Source: DASSOY01 sp035776675 (GTDB lineage Bacteria; Bacillota; Bacilli; Bacillales; DASSOY01). Taken from it: a stretch of DNA of 32,142 nt. The position numbers and the translations under genes are program-made. Below are positions 1-6,108 of this stretch, in pieces. Numbering within the stretch: position 1 is the first letter of the stretch; each line of letters opens with the position of its first letter. The notes under the pieces were generated by a model that saw only the letters and a list, made by a program, of their open reading frames with translations, searched no databases and was not told where the DNA came from. The stretch spans positions 1 through 32,142 of the forward strand of contig DASTWO010000071.1 of the NCBI GenBank assembly GCA_035776675.1, given 5' to 3'.

Positions 1-905
1 AGGGGAAGTTTCACCTGGGAAGTCACACCGCTTGAATCAGGACGAACGACCATTACATTGTCATCCGGAAAATGTTTGCCAAGCTGGGTGGCGACACGAT
101 TTCCGGATCCGTCAGGTGTGAAAGCGATCAACGTTGGACCCGCTCCGCTAAGGGCAGCCCCGTAAGCACCAGCCTTACGGGCTTCTTTAATCGCTACAGC
201 TAAATTAGGCACCAACGCAGCCCGATAAGGTTGGTGGAAGACATCTTCAGTCATCAATTCTCCCGCCAAATCCCAATTCTTTTGAAGGATCGCGGTCACC
301 ATCATATTGGCAACCCCGCTTCCGGCCACAGCCGTTTCAAAAGCCATTGTTTTCGGGAGAATATTTCGGGCTTCGGTTGTTTTTAATTCATGGTCAGGGA
401 CGATCACAACCATTTCGATAGCCGGAATGCCCGCGGTTAAACTGCGATTTTCCCCGTTATGTTTGCTCGTTACAACGAGTCCGCCATAGACCGAAGCGGC
501 CAGGTTATCGCAATGATTTTCCCTCATACAAGCCAGTTGAAACTTCTCATTCTTCGTTAGCCCGAGTTCCAAAAGGCGATCCGCCAGCTCAATGCCGGCC
601 ACGATTGTCGCCGCACTGCTTCCGAGTCCACGCGCCAGCGGCAATTCAGATTTCACCTCGACTCGGCATCCCGGCAAGGATGCCCCCGCCTCAGACGCCA
701 CAAACGCTGCCGTTTCATAAATCAGGTTTCTTTTATCAACAGGAAGTCCGTCCAGCCCTGGTGACTTGAATTCAAAATGCCAGTCTTCGCTTTCGCATAC
801 CTCTAGTTCCAGGTAACGGTCCACGGCGAGGCCGATGGAATCAAACCCCGCTCCAAGATTGGACGTGCTTCCCGGCACTTGTACGGAAATCCATTTTCGG
901 CTCAT
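1..905 (-). CDS. thrB: Homoserine kinase, 3' end cut by window edge
   Basis: Phosphorylates L-homoserine with ATP to O-phosphohomoserine, the substrate of ThrC, in the cytosol. About 301 codons are visible from the ATG at 905 to the window edge; the family is usually about 305-310 residues, so only a few C-terminal residues are missing. The N-terminus PGSTSNLGAGFD (residues 11-22) and the GHMP-kinase ATP loop PLARGLGSSAA (89-99) are intact, and a glycine-rich GAALSGAGPT motif lies near the C-terminus. Its ATG overlaps the thrC stop by 4 bp (ATGA), which indicates translational coupling in a hom-thrC-thrB operon. The reading frame is open to the edge, so no stop is seen. Confidence 0.96.
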   Translation of the reverse strand, partial: MSRKWISVQVPGSTSNLGAGFDSIGLAVDRYLELEVCESEDWHFEFKSPGLDGLPVDKRNLIYETAAFVASEAGASLPGCRVEVKSELPLARGLGSSAATIVAGIELADRLLELGLTKNEKFQLACMRENHCDNLAASVYGGLVVTSKHNGENRSLTAGIPAIEMVVIVPDHELKTTEARNILPKTMAFETAVAGSGVANMMVTAILQKNWDLAGELMTEDVFHQPYRAALVPNLAVAIKEARKAGAYGAALSGAGPTLIAFTPDGSGNRVATQLGKHFPDDNVMVVRPDSSGVTSQVKLP

Positions 906-1963
906 CGCAATACCCCTCCCTGCAAATGAGCGAATAATTGATCCGGTTTGGCCTCAATTTTCACCGGATCAACCGTCGCGACATCCAGCGCCGTATTGGG
1001 ATCCTTCAAGCCGTTCCCTGTCAACACCGCAACCACCGTAGCACCCTTCGCAATCTCACCGCTCTCAATCTGCTTCCGCACGCCTGCCAGCGACGCGCAC
1101 GACGCCGGCTCCGCGAAGACTCCCTCCTCGCGCGCCACCCGGCTGTATGCCTCCAAAATATCTCCGTCCGTCACGAAATCGATCGCTCCTCCGGACTCCG
1201 CCGCCGCGGCTTCCGCCTTCTTCCAGCTCGCCGGCTTCCCGATCCGGATCGCCGTCGCCACCGTCTCCGGCTGCTCAATCGGCTTCCCTTGCACGATCGC
1301 CGCCGCGCCTTCCGCCTCAAACCCGCGCATTTCCGGCAGCCCGGTCCCGTACCGCTTCGCGTACTCCCCGAACCCCCTCCAATACGCGGTAATATTCGCC
1401 GCGTTTCCTACCGGAATCGCTAGCACATCCGGCGCTCTGCTGAGCGCGTCGCACACCTCAAACGCTGCCGTCTTCTGCCCTTCAATCCTGTACGGATTGA
1501 GCGAATTCACCAGCGTAAAGGCGCCCTCATCGCTAATCTCGCGCACCATCTCCAGCGCTTCGTCGAAGTTCCCCTCGACCGCGAAGATCTCCGCTCCGTA
1601 CATCGACGCCTGCGCCAGCTTGCCGTAGGCGATCTTTCCGTCAGGAATCACAACCGCACACCGAATCCCGACTCGAGCCGCGTACGCTGCCGCCGCGGCT
1701 GATGTATTTCCGGTCGATGCGCAAATGACGGCCCTACTCCCTTCCTCAACCGCCTTCGCAACCGCCAGCACCATTCCGCGATCTTTGAAGGAGCCGGTAG
1801 GATTGGCTCCTTCATATTTCACATGCAATTCAACGCCCCACGCCTGGGACAATTTTTCAAGATAGATCAGTGGTGTATTGCCTTCATGCAAAGTCAGCTT
1901 AGGCGTATTCTCCGTAACGGGCAATTCACTTCGATATTGTTCGATCAATCCTCTCCAGGCCAT
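902..1963 (-). CDS. thrC: Threonine synthase
   Basis: PLP enzyme that converts O-phosphohomoserine to threonine and phosphate. It is 353 residues, the usual length of the short Bacillus-type ThrC. The PLP-binding lysine is in GANPTGSFKDRGM (K60), followed by the STGNTSAAAAAYAA phosphate/substrate loop and a glycine-rich PVGNAAN loop. The ATG is 1 nt after the hom stop, and its Shine-Dalgarno (GGAGGGGG) lies inside the 3' end of hom. The end overlaps the thrB start by 4 bp, so this is the middle gene of the threonine operon. Local GC is clearly higher than in neighbouring genes, with C/G-ending codons, which produces long shadow frames on the other strand. Confidence 0.97.
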   Translation of the reverse strand: MAWRGLIEQYRSELPVTENTPKLTLHEGNTPLIYLEKLSQAWGVELHVKYEGANPTGSFKDRGMVLAVAKAVEEGSRAVICASTGNTSAAAAAYAARVGIRCAVVIPDGKIAYGKLAQASMYGAEIFAVEGNFDEALEMVREISDEGAFTLVNSLNPYRIEGQKTAAFEVCDALSRAPDVLAIPVGNAANITAYWRGFGEYAKRYGTGLPEMRGFEAEGAAAIVQGKPIEQPETVATAIRIGKPASWKKAEAAAAESGGAIDFVTDGDILEAYSRVAREEGVFAEPASCASLAGVRKQIESGEIAKGATVVAVLTGNGLKDPNTALDVATVDPVKIEAKPDQLFAHLQGGVLR

Positions 1964-1964
1964 G

Positions 1965-3260
1965 TCAATCCCCCTCCACGCGAATTTTACTTTTCACATC
2001 GTAAACAACTTCGGCGGCCGCCAGAGCCCGGCAAACAGCATCCTGAGCCTGCTTGGTCGTTCGATGCGTCACAATTGCGATTTCTGCCGCCGAGCTTTGG
2101 TCCATCAGCGGATTTTGAAAGATTTTCTCCATACTGATTCCTTCATTCGCGAACAACGAGGTGATTTTCGAGAAAACGCCCGGCTCATCCTTCACGTGTA
2201 AGCGGAAATACGTCTTGAGCTCAATTTCATCATCGGACTTGATCACTTTCTCATGATAAGAAGGAATCGACGACTTGCCGCACACACCGAGGCGCATATT
2301 TTTCGAAACCGCGATCACGTCGGCTACCACAGCCGTCGCCGTCGGCAATTGCCCGGCACCCGGCCCATAGAACATCGTCTCTCCGACAGCCTCACCGTAC
2401 ACATAAACGGCGTTATATTCATCGTTTACCGACGCCAATGGATGTTTCAACGGCAATAATGTCGGCTCCACGCTCACTTCAATCCGGCCGTTGCACTGTT
2501 TTGCGATTCCAAGCAACTTGATCACGTATCCGAGCCGCTTACTGTAATCCATGTCTTCATTCGTCAATCCGGAGATCCCTTCTACCGAAACATCATCCAA
2601 ATCAACGTTCATTGAAAAACCAAGTGTCGATAGAATCGCCATCTTGCGGGCGGCGTCGAGTCCATCAACATCCGCGGACGGATCAGCTTCCGCGAATCCT
2701 TTTTCCTGCGCTTCTTTCAGCACATCATCATAAGCGAGTCGCCCTTTATACATTTTCGTTAACATATAATTGGTAGTTCCGTTCACGATGCCGATCATTT
2801 TGGTAATCCGGTCGGAGGCCAACCCTTCAACAAGGGAGCGAATAATCGGGATTCCCCCAGCCACACTCGCTTCGAAAAATAAATCACAGTTGTTTTCCCG
2901 AGCGGCTGCCGCCAGCTCAATACCGTGTAACGCAATGAGGTCCTTGTTAGCCGTCACAACGTGCTTGCCCTGGGAAAGCGCCTGTAAAATATAGTCACGC
3001 GCCCGCTCAATTCCTCCCATAACCTCGACAATCACGTCAATGTCAGGATCAAGCAGAACATCAGCCGCTTCAACCGTCAGAAGCTTCTCGTCGACATCGA
3101 CCAATCTCGCTTTTTTCATGTCCTTTACAAGCACCTTGTCAACAGTCAACGGGCAACCCACTTTGTGGCCAATTTCTTCCTGATTGTCCGTAAGCATTTT
3201 GGCTACTCCACTGCCAACAGTGCCAAAGCCAAGAAGCCCTACCGAAATCCTCTCTTTCAA
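1965..3260 (-). CDS. hom: Homoserine dehydrogenase with C-terminal ACT domain
   Basis: Reduces L-aspartate-4-semialdehyde to homoserine with NAD(P)H, the branch point to threonine and methionine. The Rossmann motif GLLGFGTVGSGVA is at the N-terminus, ASVAGGIPIIRSL and EADPSADVDGLDAARK mark the catalytic domain, and a C-terminal ACT domain (HVKDEPGVFSKITSLF) suggests threonine feedback. I chose the TTG at 3260: it gives 431 residues, places the N-terminus as in B. subtilis Hom, and follows a purine-rich site (GGGAGTGGAGAG). The frame stays open upstream to 3404, but that extension covers the predicted promoter and leader and has no family similarity I recognise. First gene of hom-thrC-thrB. 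Confidence 0.95.
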   Translation of the reverse strand: MKERISVGLLGFGTVGSGVAKMLTDNQEEIGHKVGCPLTVDKVLVKDMKKARLVDVDEKLLTVEAADVLLDPDIDVIVEVMGGIERARDYILQALSQGKHVVTANKDLIALHGIELAAAARENNCDLFFEASVAGGIPIIRSLVEGLASDRITKMIGIVNGTTNYMLTKMYKGRLAYDDVLKEAQEKGFAEADPSADVDGLDAARKMAILSTLGFSMNVDLDDVSVEGISGLTNEDMDYSKRLGYVIKLLGIAKQCNGRIEVSVEPTLLPLKHPLASVNDEYNAVYVYGEAVGETMFYGPGAGQLPTATAVVADVIAVSKNMRLGVCGKSSIPSYHEKVIKSDDEIELKTYFRLHVKDEPGVFSKITSLFANEGISMEKIFQNPLMDQSSAAEIAIVTHRTTKQAQDAVCRALAAAEVVYDVKSKIRVEGD

Positions 3261-3375
3261 ATCTCTCCACTCCCTTTGGAACTCCGTGATCAAGGCGTTC
3301 AACCCGACTTCACGAAATCCCTCACTCCATATTATTTGTCTTTTCCACGTGTACCTTTGTTTATATATAGGAGAC

Positions 3376-3404
3376 ATTATAACGCCAGTGCCGAAAAAGC
3401 ACAA
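3376..3404 (-). promoter_or_regulatory. Predicted sigma-A promoter of hom-thrC-thrB
   Basis: Read on the minus strand, TTGTGC (3404-3399), a 17-bp spacer and a perfect TATAAT (3381-3376). Transcription would start near 3369, leaving a leader of about 110 nt before the hom TTG. I saw no T-box consensus or terminator hairpin in that leader. It is divergent from the plus-strand promoter at 3436. Confidence 0.6.
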
Positions 3405-3435
3405 GGGGTAATTCGAAGTTTCTCCAACGTAACCG

Positions 3436-3464
3436 TTTCCAATTTTCCGGCGATGTGGTATAGT
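3436..3464 (+). promoter_or_regulatory. Predicted promoter of the small-ORF/decamer-array transcript
   Basis: TTTCCA (3436-3441), a 17-bp spacer and TATAGT (3459-3464) with an extended -10 TG one base upstream. It points away from the hom promoter; the two -35 boxes are about 30 bp apart. Start is expected near 3471. It is the only plausible promoter for the unit ending at the terminator near 3797. Confidence 0.5.
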
Positions 3465-3497
3465 AAATGCAGCTTAAATCGAAAGGAGAGATGTGTT

Positions 3498-3572
3498 ATG
3501 GAGCAAATAATGATTCGACCTAACCAAACAATTGCAAACCATACGCACAGCTCTCTGGTGAATTGGGCATAA
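3498..3572 (+). CDS. Short ORF, 24 residues, unknown function
   Basis: A 24-codon ORF that begins MEQIMIRPNQ and ends SSLVNWA. It starts at ATG 3498, eight bases after a strong Shine-Dalgarno (AAAGGAGAG, 3482-3490), and lies 34 nt after the predicted -10. It has no membrane segment, is mildly polar, and contains His-Thr-His and a single Trp near the end. I do not recognise it. The good ribosome site and promoter suggest it is translated. It could equally be a leader peptide for the downstream repeat RNA, since a terminator follows at 3774-3797. No SD-preceded alternative start is seen. Confidence 0.4.
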   Translation: MEQIMIRPNQTIANHTHSSLVNWA

Positions 3573-3631
3573 CTGTCATTTTGCCGGGGGGCTGGGTAAG
3601 AAGAAAGCCCACGGTTATTCATGCCCAATGA

Positions 3632-3761
3632 TGATTGATCTTGATCGAATTTGATTGATTGTGATCATTTGTGATTGAGTATGCTCATTTATGATCGAAT
3701 ATGATTGAGTATGCTCATTTGTGATCGAATTTGATCGTTTTTGATTGATTATGAGCGATTC
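3632..3761. repeat. Thirteen head-to-tail 10-bp repeats (TGATYGAWTN-like)
   Basis: Thirteen consecutive decamers, all in exact 10-bp register. Examples are TGATTGATCT, TGATCGAATT, TGATTGATTG, TGATCATTTG, TGATTGAGTA and TGCTCATTTA. All begin with TG; eleven begin TGAT, TGCT or TGAG followed by a pyrimidine-G or near variant. A 30-bp higher-order unit (TGATTGAGTA, TGCTCATTTR, TGATCGAATW) occurs twice in tandem at 3672-3701 and 3702-3731. GATC occurs repeatedly. The period is not a multiple of three, so it is not a coding repeat, but it matches one turn of B-DNA. The array lies after the short ORF and before a terminator. Confidence 0.9.
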
Positions 3762-3773
3762 AACATGCTGATG

Positions 3774-3797
3774 AGACCGTGTCGACGGTCTTTTTTT
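3774..3797 (+). terminator. Intrinsic terminator after decamer array
   Basis: A 7-bp stem AGACCGT/ACGGTCT with loop GTCG, followed by seven T. It ends the predicted transcript of about 325 nt that begins near 3471, upstream of rsgA. Confidence 0.85.
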
Positions 3798-3855
3798 ATT
3801 GCCAGGGCTTTCTTCTTACAAATCACATGAAAAAACATTGTAGGAGGAAAAGCAT

Positions 3856-4908
3856 TTGAATTTAAAAGCATTGGGATGGAACGAACGACTCGAGGAAGCT
3901 TTTGCGGCTTACAAAGCGGAAGGCTTCATAGCGGCAAGGGTAGCTCTCGAGCATAAAGAAATGTACCAACTGTACACGGAAAGCGGTGAAACCTTGGGCG
4001 AGATCACGGGGAATTTCCGATTCCGAGCTTATGATCGGGAAGACTATCCCGCGGTAGGCGATTGGGTTGCGGTGAAGGAGCAACCCGGCGGACAGAAAGC
4101 CTCCATTTACGCCATTTTGCCAAGGCAGAGCAAGTTCTCCCGGAAAGCGGCCGGCACGGATGTCAGCGAACAAATCATAGCAGCGAATGTGAACACCGTG
4201 TTTCTGGTGAACGCCTTGAACCACGACTTTAACGTCAGGCGGATCGAACGATACTTGACGATCACATGGGAAAGCGGAGCGAATCCGGTGATCATCCTGA
4301 GCAAAGCCGACCTGTGTGCCGATATCGAGGAGAAAATCGCGGAGGTCGAAACCGTTGCTTTCGGAGTGCCGGTACATGTCATCAGCGCTGCTCGAAATGA
4401 AGGGCTTGAAGAGCTGGAACGTTATTTCCAGCAAAACGAAACGGTGGCGCTGCTCGGTTCTTCCGGTGTCGGCAAATCAACACTGATCAACCGGCTTTAC
4501 GGCGAAGACATCCAAAGTGTAAAAGAAATCCGGGAAGACGACGGACGCGGCAGGCATACGACGACTCATCGGGAACTGATCTTGTTGCCGGGTGGCGGCA
4601 TCCTGATTGACACTCCCGGAATGAGAGAATTGCAATTGTGGGAAAGTGAAGAAAGCCTGTCCCACAGCTTTGCCGATATAGAAGAATTGGCGGATCAATG
4701 CCGTTTCCGCGATTGCCGCCATGAAAGCGAACCCGGTTGCGCGGTGAAGAGCGCTATCGAAGACGGGCACCTAGACGAAAGCCGCTTCAACAATTATCTG
4801 AAGCTGCAAAGAGAACTGGCTTTCCTGGAGCGGAAGAACAACAAAAAAGCCCGGCTCGAAGAAAAAGAACGGAGAAAAAGAACGACAAAAGCACACAGGC
4901 AGAAATAA
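3856..4908 (+). CDS. rsgA: Ribosome small-subunit-dependent GTPase RsgA (YjeQ-type)
   Basis: Circularly permuted GTPase that acts late in 30S subunit maturation. An N-terminal OB-fold region (about 30-90) is followed by the permuted G-motifs: SKAD (149-152, G4), SA (177-178, G5), P-loop GSSGVGKST (201-209, G1), the HTTTHRE switch region (234-240) and DTPG (252-255, G3). The C-terminal zinc finger is Cys282, Cys287, His289, Cys295, and the tail is Lys/Arg-rich. At 350 residues it is longer than B. subtilis YloQ and closer to the E. coli length. Start TTG 3856 follows AGGAGG at 3842-3847. It is monocistronic and not beside prkC/prpC, so it may be a second copy; that cannot be decided from this window. 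Confidence 0.93.
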   Translation: MNLKALGWNERLEEAFAAYKAEGFIAARVALEHKEMYQLYTESGETLGEITGNFRFRAYDREDYPAVGDWVAVKEQPGGQKASIYAILPRQSKFSRKAAGTDVSEQIIAANVNTVFLVNALNHDFNVRRIERYLTITWESGANPVIILSKADLCADIEEKIAEVETVAFGVPVHVISAARNEGLEELERYFQQNETVALLGSSGVGKSTLINRLYGEDIQSVKEIREDDGRGRHTTTHRELILLPGGGILIDTPGMRELQLWESEESLSHSFADIEELADQCRFRDCRHESEPGCAVKSAIEDGHLDESRFNNYLKLQRELAFLERKNNKKARLEEKERRKRTTKAHRQK

Positions 4909-4936
4909 AGCCGGAAACGGTTTCTCTTGAATAAAG

Positions 4937-4964
4937 TGTACAAGCCGCATTTTCGTGGTATAAT
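4937..4964 (+). promoter_or_regulatory. Predicted promoter of toxin antisense RNA
   Basis: Perfect TATAAT at 4959-4964 with extended -10 TGG immediately before it. The best -35 is TGTACA at 4937-4942 (16-bp spacer, 4 of 6 consensus). No ORF with a ribosome site follows. The transcript would run into the 3' end of the minus-strand toxin gene. Confidence 0.65.
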
Positions 4965-4997
4965 GAACATAGAAAAGCATATAAGGAATACAATAGT

Positions 4998-5028
4998 GAA
5001 AAGACCGCGGGTGCTGTTACACCTGCGG
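4998..5028 (-). terminator. Terminator of toxin mRNA
   Basis: On the minus strand CCGCAGGTG and CACCCGCGG form a 9-bp stem with a 6-nt loop, followed by TCTTTT. It lies about 90 nt after the toxin stop, giving a long structured 3' region that the antisense RNA would cover. Confidence 0.65.
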
Positions 5029-5074
5029 CCAGTCACAATAGCCCGTTCCCCTTCAAGGGGGCGGCGCTGCAGAT

Positions 5075-5131
5075 GAGAAATAGACCTCACCCGAGCCGGC
5101 CAAAACTCAAGGGGGTCTATTTCTTCTTTTT
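5075..5131 (+). terminator. Terminator of antisense RNA
   Basis: GAGAAATAGACC (5075-5086) pairs with GGTCTATTTCTT (5114-5125), giving a 12-bp stem with one wobble and a 27-nt loop, followed by CTTTTT. The same inverted repeat, read in the toxin mRNA, places the toxin stop codon (TAG, 5119-5117) inside a stem. Confidence 0.65.
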
Positions 5132-5206
5132 ATGAAGAAGCGACAACACACCAACAATCAGTGACGCCGTTCCCAGCGTAACCATAATCACTTGATATGC
5201 TGTCAT
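5117..5206 (-). CDS. Putative holin-like toxin, 29 residues (type I toxin family)
   Basis: A 29-codon ORF beginning MTAYQVIMVTLGTASLIVGV and ending LLHKKKK. It has one hydrophobic segment (about residues 5-24) and a C-terminal lysine cluster, the layout of the short putative holin-like toxins of Firmicutes (MTxYxxLxxMxxFGxLIxxLLxxIxKKKK pattern). The ribosome site GAAGGGGG lies 7 bases before ATG 5206. The leader from the predicted promoter is about 90 nt. A convergent antisense RNA overlaps its 3' end. Members of this class insert in the membrane; whether this one is toxic is inferred from family resemblance only. Confidence 0.75.
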   Translation of the reverse strand: MTAYQVIMVTLGTASLIVGVLSLLHKKKK

Positions 5207-5301
5207 GGCAACACCCCCTTCCGCTACCGAAATGTCGTATGACACAACGGGCAACAGGAGCGCGCCGACCACCCTTGAGAAGTCCGAACTATTGTACTTT
5301 A

Positions 5302-5310
5302 ATTATAACA
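5302..5310 (-). promoter_or_regulatory. Predicted toxin promoter (extended -10)
   Basis: On the minus strand TGT (5310-5308) followed directly by TATAAT (5307-5302). No good -35 is present at 17 bp (CCCAAT). Extended -10 promoters tolerate this. It lies just downstream of the GNAT gene stop, and no terminator separates them, so read-through from the acetyltransferase operon is also possible. Confidence 0.55.
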
Positions 5311-5346
5311 CGCGCGATGGTGGTATTGGGCATCATTATGGAAAAA

Positions 5347-6084
5347 TTAGCATGATTCCAGCCGAAAAGTGACTTTTGTATCAAATTTCTGACAGCCATT
5401 TGCCTGGAAAATCTGTTGCATCGGCAGATTCTCGTGACCGGTCGCGCCAATATATAGAGCCGCTCCCAACTCCTTTAGATAGTTCAATGATTGCCTATGA
5501 AGCGCAACCCCATAACCTTTGCCCCGATACTCCTGCTTCAAACCAAAATAAAAAAGACGCCCTTCATCCGTCGTGCCGGGCTCAATATGAGGCATTGTGA
5601 TTCCGATTGGCGTACCGTTCTGAAAAGCCGTCAGGCAACTTTTCTCATATCCCCGGCCCAGTTCTGATTGCATCCCTTCGAATTCTTTATCAATCGACAA
5701 AGACGAAGAAGCATTTAAAGAGCCGGTGGCTGATGCTTTCCACACCTTCTTAAACACCTCAGGCGAGATTTCCTCAATCGATACAAGATTGAATGAATCA
5801 TCCCATTCCGTCTCGCTGAGATTCATTAAGTCCCGTTTATAAAAATATTGAATCCCCTGTTCCTGAAAGTGAAGATCCCCCAGTAATTGCACGTAACCCG
5901 AATTGGCGATTTGATTGTCATCCAGGGTGATCGACACAGACTCGATTCCTTCTTCTTTGACGTAATTAACTGTTGCACTTAACAGTTCCTTGAACTCATC
6001 CACTGAAGTGATTTGCCCGATATCCTCCAAAGCGAAATAATTCGGTTTCCCATCCAGAAATTTCAAACCCGGAACCTTAAACAA
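5347..6084 (-). CDS. GNAT-family N-acetyltransferase
   Basis: A 245-residue protein. The C-terminal half carries the acetyl-CoA-binding motif A, QEYRGKGYGVALHRQ (Q/RxxGxG/A), preceded by a beta strand (GRLFYFGLK) and followed by YIGATGHENLPMQQIFQANGC, a typical GNAT motif B region. The N-terminal about 100 residues are acidic and not recognised, possibly a second degenerate GNAT-like fold. The substrate is unknown. Start is TTG 6084, preceded by AAAGGAAG seven bases upstream. It is the last gene of a three-gene minus-strand run after the dehydrogenase and the lipoprotein, 24 nt after the lipoprotein stop. Confidence 0.8.
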   Translation of the reverse strand: MFKVPGLKFLDGKPNYFALEDIGQITSVDEFKELLSATVNYVKEEGIESVSITLDDNQIANSGYVQLLGDLHFQEQGIQYFYKRDLMNLSETEWDDSFNLVSIEEISPEVFKKVWKASATGSLNASSSLSIDKEFEGMQSELGRGYEKSCLTAFQNGTPIGITMPHIEPGTTDEGRLFYFGLKQEYRGKGYGVALHRQSLNYLKELGAALYIGATGHENLPMQQIFQANGCQKFDTKVTFRLESC

Positions 6085-6108
6085 GCTAATCTTCCTTTCC
6101 TGATCCTG

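Larger units (their letters stand above)
3596..3819. repeat. 15-bp perfect inverted repeat enclosing decamer array and terminator
   Basis: The left arm GTAAGAAGAAAGCCC (3596-3610) is exactly complementary to the right arm GGGCTTTCTTCTTAC (3805-3819). The arms are separated by 194 bp that hold the decamer array and the intrinsic terminator. No flanking target-site duplication is evident and no transposase is nearby. If transcription passes the terminator, the two arms could pair in RNA as a long-range stem. The right arm ends 22 bp before the rsgA Shine-Dalgarno. Confidence 0.75.
4971..5131 (+). ncRNA. Predicted antisense RNA antitoxin (about 160 nt)
   Basis: Inferred from the extended -10 promoter at 4959-4964 and the plus-strand intrinsic terminator at 5075-5131. 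It would be complementary to the 3' untranslated region of the toxin mRNA and to the last five codons of the toxin (5117-5131). It contains two hairpins of its own (5005-5028 and 5048-5060). Antisense overlap at the 3' end is the arrangement known for Bacillus type I systems such as txpA/ratA and bsrG/sr4. No coding potential is seen. Confidence 0.6.

Noticed and set aside
938..1628. Long plus-strand frames opposite thrC
   Set aside because: Arg/Pro/Ser-rich shadow frames produced by the GC-rich codons of thrC; no ribosome sites, and the antisense gene is unambiguous.
3261..3375. T-box or threonine attenuator in the hom leader
   Set aside because: No AGGGUGGNACCGCG-type box and no terminator hairpin found in the leader.
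3261..3404. N-terminal extension of hom to ATG-like start at 3404
   Set aside because: It overlaps a good TATAAT promoter and leader, lacks a ribosome site and has no Hom similarity; TTG 3260 fits family length.
3632..3761. Decamer array considered as a CRISPR array
   Set aside because: Units are 10 bp and contiguous with no unique spacers; no cas genes in the window.
3596..3819. Inverted repeat considered as insertion sequence ends
   Set aside because: No transposase inside, no flanking target duplication visible; kept only as an inverted repeat with unknown role.
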